Positions 1-11,126 are shown, numbered from the stretch's first letter. The stretch: DNA of 64,000 nt from Macrolepiota albuminosa (GCA_027475525.1 JAMWFC010000055.1:2319042-2383041); one strand, 5' to 3'. The notes: a model not told the origin generated them from the sequence alone. Made by a program: numbers and translations.

Positions 1-38
1 TTAGGGACGACTTGACAGCTGGATAAGATCACACGTAC

Positions 39-934
39 TTCAAGTGCGTTGAAAATGACGTACAACTTGATCGTGTCTTGCCCACGGATGGTGTGATAGA
101 TTTTGCTTGCGTCCGTCAGGGGAACTAATATAAGGACAGAGAGTACAAGTAGTAGGGTGCGGAGGATGTCGGCCTTCTGAGATGGTGGAAGCGGAGGCGG
201 CTTGAATCGTAACATATTGGTGAGGAACCGAATTATGGCGAATGTAAAGCGTATCGGGAGGACCGTAAACGTATAAAGGAAAGAGTCGAGACACACAATG
301 AACCCGAACCCTATGATCTGAAAGATGATGAGGATTTGCATAGAAGAACAAGGGTAAGATGCAGAGAAAGTACCTTTTCCATGGCTAGCGGAATACTCAA
401 AAAATTACTAACGCGTTCCCACTTCATCTCCTGATGCGAATCAAAGTCCGTCGCGAGAAGTTCCTCCTGAAGATAGTCCCATAGCGAGAATGGAGCAGTA
501 GCAGGTTTTGCCTCGATTGCTTCTACAGTAAATTTTGCATCGTAGGTCTCAGAAAATGGTCGTTGGGTTGGCGATTCATACGATCGAGATGGTAGGGAAG
601 TTGATATCGGACTCGGCGGAAGTGAGGAGTACACCAGGGGTATCGGTTTCTCTTCTTCTTTGAAAAACATATGCCGATGAGATGGTACCGATCGTATGGA
701 CCCTGATGGATTCGCAGAGTCTTCTGGCTCGGAACCATCCGCTGGATAATGAGATGTGAGTCCCAAAGAGGTAGCTGGAGGACTAGTTCGGCGTTTTATT
801 TCACTTTCCATCAGCGTTTCTGTTCGTGACACGTTTCCGTTTCGACTCCAGCCAGGCTTGGTGGGCGAGATTGAAGAAAAGCGACGTCGCTGTTTCCGAT
901 GACGACTAGTGACAGGCACATCGGTTGGAGACAT
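39..934 (-). CDS. TAPT1/DUF747-family membrane protein, N-terminal part (runs off window)
   Basis: Minus-strand gene cut by the left window edge. Exon 1 is 934-374 (ATG at 934, 187 codons) and exon 2 is 317-39 (93 codons). The intron between them, 373-318, is GT-AG and phase 0. A further donor (GTACGT) follows at position 38. The first ~145 residues are low-complexity and rich in Ser, Pro and Arg. The conserved domain then starts with FSLWDYLQEEL and, across the intron, continues through FLYTFTVLPIRF and IYHTIRGQDTIKLYVIFN. These match the eukaryotic TAPT1/Emp65-like family (Pfam DUF747), multi-pass ER membrane proteins. Two hydrophobic segments are visible in exon 2. An in-frame TTG precedes the ATG, but ATG 934 is the natural start. 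The C-terminal part lies outside the window. The family call rests on recalled motifs, not a search. Confidence 0.8.
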
Positions 935-1236
935 CAAGGGTTTGAACAGTAATAGGATAAGTCTTAATTGGAATTACAAGGCCAACAGAGCCTGCCTATA
1001 TGAGTCAACGACTGATCAGGCTCAGGTTTCATGGATGTGTGGGTTGACGTGACGCGAGTGTGTGTCAGCAGCCTGGGGTATCAACAGAGTCAAATTCATC
1101 TTCTCCTGACCAAAAACTCGATTTATAGATAAAATTGCGCCACAGCTTAGTTCTTCGACAAGTGAAAGAAGTAAAGAAGCAAATCAGTTATTTGCAAGTT
1201 GGTTTCTCCGACTGCACCTCGTCATGTGACAATTAT
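935..1236. promoter_or_regulatory. Divergent intergenic region
   Basis: About 300 bp separate the start codons of two divergently oriented genes, so this should hold both 5' UTRs and promoters. I see no convincing TATA box or other named element. The ATG-less open frame at 1135-1236 is continuous with the downstream gene but has no ATG before 1237. Confidence 0.35.
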
Positions 1237-2794
1237 ATGGTGGAGAACCTCGAGGGCGCACCATGGCGGTCCATAACTCCGAGTATTCACGAGAATCTTA
1301 CCACACTATCCATGCATGTATCGCTATCTAGCTACACAACCCGTTGGAGACTACTTCGTCTAGCTCTCGTCCTTGTCGTAGTCACATCCTTGCTTCTATC
1401 TTATTTTTATCTTCAAACTCGACCGTCATACGCCTATTACACGAAACTAGCCAAGCATGAGCAAGCCGAATCTTTAAGGTCTCCGGAAAATAAATTTGTC
1501 AAATTTAAAACAATTACAAGGGGCTGGCTTTAATAACCAGGTACGTCATGAAATATGCTACCGTTTTTCTTTTTGATTTTCTTATTTTTCTTTCCATGTA
1601 CTAGGCTCAAGAAGTGCTGCTATTTCATCACCTTGCTCTACATACATCTCGCGTCTATGCTTACCAGCCTGTTATTTGGCGCCCGCGTTGTCCTGAAGCC
1701 ACTGTCCCTCTATCTGCCTTCATGCTAGGCGTAGCACGCAATAGCATCAGTGCCTCCATTTTCGATGAGATTTGCTCTCCAGAAGAGACGAGGCACGTCA
1801 CGATCAGGGTTAACCATCCCGCCTTATAGGAATATGCTAAGGTCCAACTCTCTGGGGATGAAAAGTGCATCATTATTGATGACAGGATATTGAGTTGGGA
1901 GTACGTCGCGTCATCTTTGGTTCACTCAGTGTTATACTGACGTTAGGACAGTTACTTCGCCTCCCCGGCTCTTCATGAAATCTAGCCAGAGTTTCAGAAA
2001 TACCTAGCAAATTACTTCCAATGGTCAGATGCCATCCAAAACATAGCGCAACGCGCGCAAAAACACCTGAACCTCCGCCCACGCCAATCCGTCGACGACG
2101 AAGGAGACCCATACATAGCACTCCACTTCCGCAGAGGCATGTATTCCCTCAAATTTCAAGTACCTTGCTCATTATAATAACTACCCAGGGGACTTCGAAC
2201 AGCACTGCAAAATCCTCGCAGAACGCGAAACAGCCAGTACCTTGCTCATTATAATAACTACCCAGGGGACTTCGAACAGCACTGCAAAATCCTCGCAGAA
2301 CGCGAAACAGCCTTCGCAACCTGGGCCACCCTCCCCTCCCATCTCTCAAACCCTCCATCTTCCCACCCACCCTCGACACAACAAACCGTACCTCCATAAT
2401 AACCCACTGCTACCCCCCACTGCACCAGTTCGTTCAAATAATTGACTCCCTCGTCAAGGACAAACCCCACCTACGCACGATCCACATTCTGCATGACGGT
2501 GCATGGGACCACCCCCTCGTGTATGCCCAGTATTACAGTTTGAAGGCGGCACTCACTGATGCGGCGCGTGCGAGGAGGGCGGGGTGGGTTGATGGCCCTA
2601 TGAGAAGGGTGACGCATTCGGGACAAGTACCGATTGGGTGGGGGGAGGCGGATTGGGCAGTGGCGGTTGATGTGGAGCTTGCAAGGAGGGCCGAGATCTT
2701 TATTGGGAACGGCTATTCGAGTTTGAGCACCCAGGTTATGGCTTTAAGGCTTGGTGCGGATGAAGGACGCACGGAGGATATTATCCTACTTTAA
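1237..2794 (+). pseudogene. Decayed type II membrane glycosyltransferase-like gene (O-fucosyltransferase-like)
   Basis: The product would start at ATG 1237, with a short cytoplasmic tail and one membrane segment (RLLRLALVLVVVTSLLLSY) typical of Golgi type II enzymes. The homologous segments read GFNNQ, AQEVLLFHHLALHTSRVYAYQP, IALHFRRG, DFEQHCKILAE, LHDGAWDHPLVY and VFIGNGYSSLSTQ-like. HFRRGD recalls the GDP-fucose-binding motif of O-fucosyltransferases. Introns appear at 1541 to about 1604 (GT-AG), 1901-1951 (GT-AG) and from 2137 (GC-AG). Lesions: a 2-nt deletion near 1523 before GFNNQ; TAG at 1827-1829 and TAG at 1983-1985, both where a Trp (TGG) is expected; and a frameshift near 2340 between WATLPS and KPSIFPP. 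The 77-bp duplication at 2159-2312 is probably an assembly artefact and would not by itself break the gene. The rest of the frame to 2794 is well preserved, so decay is recent. Family name is moderate confidence; pseudogene status is high unless these are sequencing errors. Confidence 0.7.
2159..2312. repeat. 77-bp tandem duplication (probable assembly artefact)
   Basis: Copies 2159-2235 and 2236-2312 are identical. They cover the 3' end of an intron and the start of the next exon of the fucosyltransferase-like pseudogene, so two equivalent acceptors exist (before 2189 and before 2266). The period is the same 77 bp as in nine other places in the window. Confidence 0.9.
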
Positions 2795-3291
2795 CAGTAG
2801 ACATTCCTGCTATATTTATGTTAAGATACAACGATTGCTGTCAAGAAATTCCAGCGATGATACGCGAATGTAGCGTGCCATTGCAAGCCTTGCTACTTTC
2901 CAAATGATGGCTGGATATAATACTGGTTTCAATGCGATGGGAACATGCCAGAATTTTGACAGGCAGGTTAGCCGTCAACTTGGAGCTAACAATGAGAAAA
3001 GCTCGACCCGACGATTAGTGTGGCGAAGAGATCAAATCATCCATGAGGTCTACCGCCTCTCATAATCACTGCTTAGAAACCTAAAAAGTAGTTGGAAAGG
3101 GCTATATCAGGTGATACCAGTATTGGAGTACATGCTTGAACTCAAACTCTGGATATCTGGAGAACCAAAAAAGACAAAAACTAACATACGGGATTTGAAT
3201 TTTGCGGCAGGTTGTCGACCCTGATCCGCTTTGCACGTGCCATCAGCTCAACCCAACCCCAATTGCAAGCTTCTTCTAGAGCTGCTATCGC
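2795..3291. other. Intergenic, nothing recognised
   Basis: 497 bp between the decayed gene's stop and the zf-HIT start codon. It must contain the 3' UTR of the first and the promoter of the second. I see no RNA gene, repeat or convincing core promoter. Confidence 0.4.
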
Positions 3292-4163
3292 ATGGCACCT
3301 CGCCCAAAGGTGGCAAAATGTGAAGTATGCACAGAGAATCAGTCAAAATACACGTGCTCGGCGTGTTTTACTCTCTAGTGAGTTAGATGCGCTCGGTATC
3401 ATGCTTATTGATCTTAAATTATGTCACCGAAAATAGCTGTTCTGTACCATGTTATAAGAAACATAAGGGCAAGCTTTGGTTCAAAACTATCCAGTGGCTT
3501 TTTTGACAATTGAGGCAGAAACGACATGCTCCACCAAACCTGCCGAATCTTCTGTCTCCAGTGAAAATACGTTAGCAGCGCAGGAGCTGCCAATCAGAGA
3601 TAACAGTCAGCTATTTCGACCTCTGAGGGAAAACATATTTCTCATATATTGCAGTTCCGCGTAGCGGAGATGCTGCACAGGAGGACGAGCCTCCTATCGA
3701 AGAACCAGATCCTCTACGCCCTCTAACCTCTTTAAAATGGCCGTACGTCCCAGAGGAATCCGCGTATCCAGATCCCCTTAAACGAGACGATCCGAAAACG
3801 TTACAATTACACCAGTACGAAGCTATAGGTACGAACTTCGCCTTTTAACCATCTCCAGCTGTCGTTAAAAGAAAAGCTACGAAACTTTCAGCTACATCGC
3901 CCGCAATACGAAAAATCTTAGCTGCCCACCCAAACCTCAAACCTATCCTGACATCAATCGACTCGTTGCGCGGCAACGACCGTGAACATGCACTGCAGCG
4001 TGCGCTGGGTGTATCAGTGGCGGATATCAAGGATATCAAAGCTCGTGTGGAGCTGGATGAGGATATGTTGGCTTTGAGAGAGCTTGCGGAGGCTATTGAA
4101 GTTGCTGTGCGAGGCGGACGAGATGGGGCGTTGGGACTTGATTGGGATGCCAGTGAGGTGTAG
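3292..4163 (+). CDS. zf-HIT domain protein, ZNHIT3/Hit1-like (box C/D snoRNP assembly)
   Basis: Five exons join in frame to 651 nt, 216 residues: 3292-3377, 3437-3468, 3519-3605, 3655-3828, 3892-4163. The N-terminus carries a complete HIT zinc finger. The ligands are C10, C13, C22, C25, C30, C34, H38 and C43, with the signature YCSVPCYKKHK. After an acidic linker comes RPLTSLKWPYVPEES, then a C-terminal helical region containing SPAIRKILAAHPNL and ALRELAEAIEVAVRGG. This resembles Hit1/ZNHIT3, a nuclear factor that helps assemble box C/D snoRNPs. The introns are 49-63 bp. The second, 3469-3518, has a GC-AG border (GCAAGC donor); this is the only choice I found that both keeps the frame and supplies the last zinc Cys. 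The start is the first ATG that gives the finger. The zf-HIT call is firm; the ZNHIT3 subgroup is inference. Confidence 0.82.
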
Positions 4164-4265
4164 GGCGGTGAGTGCTATGAAGTATATCGATTTGAAGAAT
4201 ATCGGATGGTTAACGACCTCGCAGTCCAACCTGCACATATACCATTGTAAAGGCTTGTAAGTATA

Positions 4266-4348
4266 TGTCCCGTGGCTTAGTTGGTTACGGCGTCCGACTG
4301 TTAATACTCTCAATCGGAAGATCGAGAGTTCAAGTCTCTCCGGGACAG
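4266..4348 (+). tRNA. tRNA-Asn (anticodon GTT) with a 9-nt intron
   Basis: The acceptor stem TGTCCCG (4266-4272) pairs perfectly with CGGGACA (4341-4347), and discriminator G is at 4348. The anticodon stem TCCGA (4293-4297) pairs with TCGGA (4314-4318). The loop is C-T-GTT-A-A with anticodon GTT at 4300-4302. A 9-nt intron (4304-4312) sits between positions 37 and 38, the canonical place. The T arm is GAGAG-TTCAAGT-CTCTC. The D stem is the weakest part. The spliced length is 74 nt. It lies about 100 bp after the zf-HIT stop codon, in the same orientation. Confidence 0.9.
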
Positions 4349-4527
4349 TTGTTTTTTTTCGTAGCTTCCGATGCAATCATTGAAAGATGTGTGTGTGAAT
4401 GAAGATGTGTTGTGAATGCAGAAAAGATGCCTGGCTAATTTCCCATGTGTAAACTAATTCTATCCAAACTTGTTTTCGGCCCTTAAAACGGTCCTCACAG
4501 CAACGTTTAACGACAAGAGAACGTTGT

Positions 4528-4552
4528 AGAAGACTCCGGAAGCTTATGGAAG
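4528..4552 (+). promoter_or_regulatory. Heat-shock element upstream of the HSP110 gene
   Basis: Five contiguous 5-bp units read AGAAG ACTCC GGAAG CTTAT GGAAG. This is the alternating nGAAn/nTTCn array bound by heat-shock factor. The three GAA units are perfect and the two inverted units match TTC at two of three bases. It lies about 145 bp upstream of the HSP110 start codon; a TATA-like TATTTATAG follows at about 4564-4572. Confidence 0.65.
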
Positions 4553-4697
4553 AATCAAAGATACTATTTATAGGCGAGACCACAGCCAAGCAAAACTTCC
4601 CGATCTTTTAAAATTTGGCCTTACGATCTGCACGCGTCTCTTCCTCTATCTGTAGACTCTTTCCCCTAGTTCATATCATACTTGCGTCTATACCACT

Positions 4698-7258
4698 ATG
4701 GCGGTTGTTGGTATTGATTTTGGTTCACTCCACAGCTTGGTATGTGCGATCTATCCGATATCTAATAAATTGCTGACTTTTTTAGATCGGTGTTGCGAGG
4801 CACCGTGGCATCGATATCATCGCCAACGAGGTCTCAAATCGTACAACTCCGTGCGTACATCTAGTCCTCTTACTCACAGCAGATATTGAATGTTCTTCGA
4901 AGATCACTCGTCGGTTTTGGACCCAAGCAGCGCACCATCGGCGAGGCTGCAAAAACGCAGGAAACTTCCAATTTTAAAAACACTATTGGATCTTTGAAGC
5001 GCCTCATTGGCCGTACATTCTCGGATCCCGAAGTTCAGACAATTGAGAAGAAGTTTATTAATGCACAATTAGTTGACGTGAATGGAACTGTTGGTGTGGA
5101 GGTATGTCGTTTATATGCTCGGGATGTTCATGATAAGACTGAGAGCAATACAGGTAAACTACGTTGGTGAACGACAACGATTTTCTGCCACCCAGCTAGT
5201 CGCTACGTACTTTGGAAAGTTGCGTGACATCGCCTCCAATGAACTCAAGACTGGTGTGCAAGATGTTGTGATCGCAGTTCCTGGGTGGTACACTGATATC
5301 CAAAGACGCGCCCTTTTGGATGCGGCCTCCATTGCCGGCCTGACCACCCTTCGTCTCATCAACGACACTACTGCCACCGCTCTCGGATACGGTATCACAA
5401 AATCCGACCTACCCGACCCCGAGAACCCGCGCCACGTAGCCTTTGTCGATGTCGGCCACTCATCCCTCTCCGTTGCCATCGTTGCCTTCTCCAAGGGTCA
5501 GCTGACGGTCAAGTCGACTGCCTACGACCGTAACCTCGGAGGACGTGATATCGATTTTGCTCTCGTTAAGCACTTCGCCGAAGAATTCAAGACAAAATAT
5601 AAGATCGATGTCCTTTCGAACCCCAAGGCTGTCTTCCGTCTCGCCGCAGGCTGCGAGAAGCTCAAAAAGATCCTCTCAGCGAATCATGAAGCGCCTCTGT
5701 CTGTCGAGAACATCATGGCCGACGTCGACGCTTCGTCCCATCTCACTCGCGAGGAGCTCGAGGGACTCGTTGCCGATGTCCTCGATCGCATCCCCGCCCC
5801 TCTCAAACAAGCTCTTGAAGACTCTGGTTTGACTGTTGAGGAGCTCGATGCTATCGAGCTGGTTGGTGGATCCACCCGTATCCCTGCTGTGCGCAACCGC
5901 ATCGCGTCTGTCTTCCCCGGCAAGGTCCTCTCCACCACGCTGAACCAGGACGAGGCTGTCGCACGCGGCGCGACATTCGCCTGCGCGCAGCTCTCTCCCG
6001 TATTCCGTGTCCGTGAATTTTCTGTTTCAGATATCACTCCATACCCCATCAAGGTCCAATGGACGCCTGAGCCTGACTCGCAAGAGGAGGACAAAGAGCT
6101 CCTCGTCTACCCTAAGGGCAACCCGATCCCCTCTACCAAGATCCTCACATTCTACCGTAAGGATGCTTTCGAGCTTGAGGCGGAGTATGCCGAGCCTTCG
6201 GTTATCCCAACCGGTATCAACCCCTGGATCGCCAAATTCAATGCTAAGCAAGTGCCTGCTGAACCCTCCGGTGACGCTACCACTGTCAAAGTTAAGACTC
6301 GTCTGAACCTCCACGGTATATTGTCGTTCGAGGCTGCGTATGTTGAGGAGGTTGAGGAGAAAGAGGAGCCGGTCGCGATGGACGTTGATACTCCTGAGGG
6401 TACCACGCCTGCCCCCCCGAAGAAGAAGAGGGTCGTCAAGAAGAAGGACATCCCCTTTATCACTGGCTCGTCGTCATTGGACAAGTCAGTTGTTGACTCT
6501 TTGAGGGAGCAGGAGAATGCCATGTACGCAGCTGATAAGCTAGTCATGGACACCGAGGTACGAGCCAAAACAATCTCAACGATGCCTTCTGCATGGCTTA
6601 CCTTTTTTTTTCCTTTTAGGACCGCAAAAATGCGCTTGAGGAGTACGTATATGACACCCGTGGCAAGCTCGACGATCGCTATGCTCCTTATGTCCAGGCA
6701 GAAGAGAAGCAGAAGCTCATCGTGGCTCTCCAAGAGGCTGAAGACTGGCTGTACACAGAAGAAGGCGAGGATGCCACCAAATCCGCCTATGTCTCTCGTC
6801 TCGACGCGCTTAAGGTCCTCGGGGACCCCATCACCTTCCGCTACAAAGAAGCCGAGGAACGCACTAAAGCCATCACCCAGCTCCGCGAGACGCTCAACAA
6901 CTACATGTCACAGGCGACGTCTGATGACGAGAAGCTAGCACATATTGACGAGAAAGACAAGCAGAGCGTCGTGGAGAAGGTCGCGACTCTGCAAAAGTGG
7001 CTCGAGGACCAGATCGTCAGGCAGTCTGAGCGCCCGAAGAACGTGGACCCTGTGTTGACCAGCGCAGAGATCGGGAAGAAGAGAGATGAAATCATCTACT
7101 TCGCCACGCCCATCCTGACGAAGCCCAAGCCCAAGCCCATCGTTCCAAGCGGTACCGAGACCCCGAAGAGCAAGACTGAGACGCCGAAAGAGGAGGTACC
7201 GAAAGAGGATGGTAAGGCGCCTGCTCAGGAGGGTCCTTCTGAGATGGATGTGGATTAG
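4698..7258 (+). CDS. HSP110-family chaperone (Sse1-like Hsp70 nucleotide exchange factor)
   Basis: Five exons join to 2349 nt, 782 residues: 4698-4739, 4786-4850, 4903-5101, 5154-6557, 6620-7258. All introns are GT-AG, 46-62 bp. The N-terminus MAVVGIDFGS is the actin-fold ATPase start, followed by [22 protein letters not shown]. The phosphate-2 loop AFVDVGHSSLS lies near residue 200 and LVGGSTRIPAVR near 338. The Hsp110-type beta domain, an acidic/Lys-rich loop (EEVEEKEEP...KKKRVVKKKD) and a long C-terminal helical domain follow. It ends in EMDVD, as in other fungal family members. These proteins are cytosolic and exchange ADP on Hsp70, acting in refolding and disaggregation. The first intron falls directly after GSLHSL, at the usual early Hsp70 position. 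The heat-shock element at 4528 fits stress induction. The gene is intact. Confidence 0.95.
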
Positions 7259-8261
7259 ATGACGGTTTTCTTTCTTGAGTGGTTGTGAACTTGTGTCCCG
7301 AGCACGCGCCTGCTCTTTTCTAAATGCTTTGATATGTACAATGATGATAATTGCATGAGGCCCACATTATATAGAAAGTACAAGGATTTGATGTACATAC
7401 TACCAACTTTGAATTTCAAGATTCAGTTGTAGAGTTCAACTGTTGTTATAAGTCACAAATGCTTTTACATATGGATGTCAGAAATCTTTAATCATGCATC
7501 ATGATGGGGGCGAAGTTTCATGGTCCAAGGAACTCGTTTCTCTGTTGGTACTTTTACTGCTTACTCGCCGAGTCTATGTTCTCCGGACCATCTATATGCC
7601 TGAAAAGAGCTTATCGCGATGCCAAGGGTCAAGGGACTCACTCGTCTGACATTCTCCCTGGAGCTTCACTTTGAAGCCCGAGTTCTCTTACCTTCGTTCC
7701 CGCAGTAATATCACGTCTCATTACAAAATTGCATAGTTCATCAGCAAATCCTTTCATCGCAGCCCCCATAGGTCCTGTTCGTCATCGATAAACATCACCT
7801 CCCCAAAACCGTGAAGTTATTTTTCTGGCCCCTTTCTTGTCAAGGCACCGAGAAGTCTTTCAAGCTTTGTTGGTCAAATCGCCCTTCAATTCACTCATAC
7901 ATCATCACGATGTCTGCAGTCTGAACTATGAGAGCTTGCTACTAGAAGTACGATTGGTCACCGCGAGGCCACATTTTTATATGTGACACATACGCTTTGA
8001 TCTTATGCAGAGGCATATATACCTGATTTAGTTCGAACGGGCACAAAGTTTCCTTTGTAACACCTTACCTGGGAGGTTCTTGTAACGCTACGATCTCTTC
8101 ACTCCGAAACCATTCACGTTCATTAATCTCTTAAACTCGACATTCTTTCTTCTCGGAAATTGAATCTTAATACCAAGTAGACCATATGCCAGTTGTCCGA
8201 GCATGCAAGCCGCTCCGTGAGCGCTGCAACGTTCACCTACGTATACAAACCGCCATCCCAG
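7259..8261. other. Intergenic, nothing recognised
   Basis: About 1 kb after the HSP110 stop. AT-rich 3'-UTR-like sequence comes first (a TATGTACAATGATG-like run near 7334), then unremarkable sequence. No RNA gene, repeat or coding exon could be supported. Confidence 0.35.
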
Positions 8262-8834
8262 ATGACTTCTACGATGATGACCATCTCCCCTTTGATTCTC
8301 CTGCATCACGACGCGGACGCAGCACTACGTGTACATCCATCGCCATGCAAACCTCGAAAAGAGTTCGGCATCAAAGTCCTCGATTCAGATCGACTAGAGA
8401 AAACATACCTCTTATCCAGACCCCAACTACGAAAGGTCTGTCCTGCTTACACCGTCTTGTGCAATATATCTATGTGGGCTTTTATAAGGGACCGTACCTC
8501 CCGTCCGTACTCAATGGTGTCTGCCAAAGAATCTCTCTTTACTCACGTAATAAAGATTAGATATGCTTTAGGATCATGCGAGGCCGGGGATTTTGATCTT
8601 CAGGTTGACATGAAACGGAGTCTACTGATACTCGATCTTATCATTCCCGCACCAGTCATCTCAGGAGGCAGAGGCGGTAAAGATCAAGATGGTCGGACAA
8701 AGACCATCTTAACAGAACATCAGCTGTTAGTGGCACGCGATTTCCTCGTGCTCGCATTACCATACTACGTCGAGGCTCATCCGCGGTTGTACGCCTCCAT
8801 ATACAGCTCATACACTGACAATGTGTGCCTTTGA
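8262..8834 (+). CDS. Open reading frame of unknown function, possibly an exon or gene remnant
   Basis: The longest frame here is open from at least 8193; its first ATG is at 8262, giving 190 residues to TGA 8832-8834. I do not recognise the product. It has an amphipathic segment (MKRSLLILDLIIPAPVIS), a Gly/Lys/Asp-rich turn and an aromatic C-terminal end (ALPYYVEAHPRLYASIYSSY). A competing frame, ATG 8186 to about 8560, is also open. No intron borders, zinc sites or signal peptide are evident. It could be chance, or a fragment of a gene whose other exons were lost. Confidence 0.25.
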   Translation: MTSTMMTISPLILLHHDADAALRVHPSPCKPRKEFGIKVLDSDRLEKTYLLSRPQLRKVCPAYTVLCNISMWAFIRDRTSRPYSMVSAKESLFTHVIKIRYALGSCEAGDFDLQVDMKRSLLILDLIIPAPVISGGRGGKDQDGRTKTILTEHQLLVARDFLVLALPYYVEAHPRLYASIYSSYTDNVCL

Positions 8835-9324
8835 ATTGCGGCACCTGAAGGAGAAAGGACTGCCGCAGATGTCATGTCTGTCGCGGTGTGTTGTTTGGCT
8901 TGGACGTCATAGTAGCCGGCGGAAACCGTTGTAGAATGTATCAAGACTGAGGAGGTGCCAATGATTTGGAGGAAAGCGGTGAGGGAAAATGAGGCAAGGC
9001 AGTTGGAAGGATTGGACGAGTGCGAGGTTGGAACAAAACATTAAATCACTCTTGTATGACATCTATCCGCCTTAATTCAGAAATCTGTTCGGTCCACTTG
9101 GCCCTTTGAGATTGTGGCTATCCGTGCCAGACTGTGGAGGAGCAGAAGGGAGTACCGACTCAGTGAGGAAGACGGCAACGATGCGGTTCGCCTTTATGGA
9201 GCAAAAGAGCTTGCACCAAAAAGAAATGAGGGACTTGGAATGCGCCTAGTAAGTTATTCCTCAGAAAATTTAAAAGTGCAACGTTAACGTCTTTGTGTGG
9301 ATGTAAATATGTACAACAATTTCT
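8835..9324. other. Intergenic, nothing recognised, up to the Ngaro-1 junction
   Basis: 490 bp with no supportable gene. It ends at the left border of Ngaro-1, with host sequence ACAATTTCT before the element's TTGGAAGC. Confidence 0.35.
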
Positions 9325-9514
9325 TGGAAGCTGAGCTACGTGCCCCGCCGGCTAGCTCAGCGTGAGATAAGGCGGGTGAAATAATAAGGACTTTATCCCC
9401 TTTATTCCTTTTTGGGCCATATCGTGCGGTAGTCACATATGGGTGAAACAACTCACTTGTCTCACCTTCATCTGTTCAGATTCACTTTCTGTCCAGCTCT
9501 ATATTCGCTTTAAC
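9325..9514 (+). repeat. Ngaro-1 repeat A1
   Basis: Starts TTGGAAGCTGAGCTACGTGC and ends TATTCGCTTTAAC. It recurs at 38111-38300 as A2. It holds a GC-rich inverted segment (CCCCGCCGGCTAGCTCAGCG) and lies directly before ORF1, so it probably carries the promoter and 5' UTR. Confidence 0.85.
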
Positions 9515-9557
9515 ATTCTTGTCGCTTCCTCAGCTTGTATTATCGGTGTATATATTA

Positions 9558-11125
9558 TGTCCAATCCAGCAGTTGCTGACCGTGATCATGCTACCCCTAT
9601 CGCGGCAGGTCACGATATGGATTCACCTTCCCAAGAACCTTCTTCAGCCACTGCAAGCCACATGCCTCGTAATGCAGACCATCTAGGATTGGAATTACTT
9701 CCTAATGCCGGAATCCCGGGACCCATTCCGGACGATTTTGATTTTGATAGCAGGATCGAACCTCCTGATGCTATCAGTTGTTTCCAGCTGCCATTTGCAG
9801 TTCGAGTCCGTCAAAATGCCGTTACAGAAGATTTTAACAATACTAGTATTCTTGAGACTATTAATGCTAAGAATACTCCTTCGCCTCGCCCCCGTGCCCT
9901 CGACATTGGACCACCTCTCAAGGCTACCTATCGTTACACTTTAGACGAGATCCAAGACCTGGTGGATAGTGAAGCGCTTTGCGCTTTGCTGGTGCCTTTA
10001 CCGCCTTCGCTTCTCCGAGAAGTTGTTGCTGCCAGAATCCTACGCAAAAGACAAGCTGAGGATGAGCGACAGGCCCTTAAAGAAAAGGATAAGGAGCTTG
10101 ATGGTTTCATCAGAGCCAAATTGTTGGGTAGTATGGAGATGGCTAACCCGGTAGACAGATCCTTTGGGGAGTCCAGGGATGTTGTCATTCCTACTATCTT
10201 CCTCCTTAATATTCGCAATCGTTTCCCACCTCCGCTGCACTTCTTTACTAATCATCACATTGATCTAGTTAACATTTCCCCACAGACCATACACACCAAA
10301 GTCATACGCTCTTACACCCCTGATGATGGTGCTTCGGACAAGGTGCTTCTCCTCGATATTGCTAAAATGATTCCAGTTTGGGGCAATGATGATTCTCATC
10401 TATGTCTCACTCCTCTACGCTTCCTCGAGGCTTCTAAGAACCTCCGAGAGGCACTGAAGTTGCTTTGCAAATCACCTGTCAACTCGGATTCTGTTGGTGT
10501 TCCAACTTCAACCTCGACTAATCATGCGATCGAATATGGTAAACATCTGAGCTTCTTTGAACAGATTGAAGATTTCAAGGATACTTATCCTATTTGGTAC
10601 AAATTTGAGCGGGAGGCTCGTTTAGATATACTCATGGTGAACGTTGTTTTCAACTGGTCTAAGTATGCTTCCCGTGTCGACATCATTCTTCAATCCCACC
10701 GGGCCCTGGCTGAGGACCGTAAACGAAATTTTGAAGCCAAAATTCCTAGATCTTCTTATGCTTCCGATGTCACTTCGTTTCGATCTGCTTTGAGATCCAA
10801 TCCACTTCTTTTTCGAGACACTACCCCGGCGTGCCTTCTGTGCGGAAAGGCGCACCAGTTTACAGAACACCCCGCTAACATCACGTCCTTTGAAGATGGA
10901 AAGCCCCTTTTTACCCGACTTGCTGGCAACCAGCTTGTCACGGCCAAAAATCCACGCGGTGGACATCCAAAAAGAGTCTGTGGGGTGTTCAACCTCAACA
11001 GACCTTGCGACAACTGACATGGTGGGGATGCCATCCACGTCTGCTCACTCTGTGGGGGTGACCACCCTGCTTTTGCACGCTCGAGAACATGTTTGCGTGT
11101 TGTCAACAACCAAATTTGTGCCTGA
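9558..11125 (+). pseudogene. Ngaro-1 ORF1, gag-like protein with zinc-finger C-terminus, one in-frame stop
   Basis: The first ATG is at 9558. The product has an acidic, Ser/Pro-rich N-terminus, a coiled Arg/Lys/Glu stretch (RILRKRQAEDERQALKEKDKELD at about 10035-10110, quoted in part) and a Cys/His-rich tail. The tail reads CLLCGKAHQFTEHP, then VCGVFNLNRPCDN, a TGA at 11015-11017, then HVCSLCGGDHPAFARS, ending at TGA 11123-11125. The finger is clearly continuous across the first TGA, so that codon is a nonsense mutation (or read through). Length would be about 522 codons. This is the gag-like ORF typical of Ngaro elements, presumed to package RNA. The gypsy-1 insertion lies 1 bp after the 4-bp target site that follows the final stop, i.e. 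between ORF1 and ORF2. Confidence 0.75.
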
Positions 11126-11126
11126 A

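Noticed and set aside
8186..8560. Frame starting at ATG 8186 (124 codons)
   Set aside because: Overlaps a longer open frame, Arg/Ser-rich out-of-frame look, no motif.
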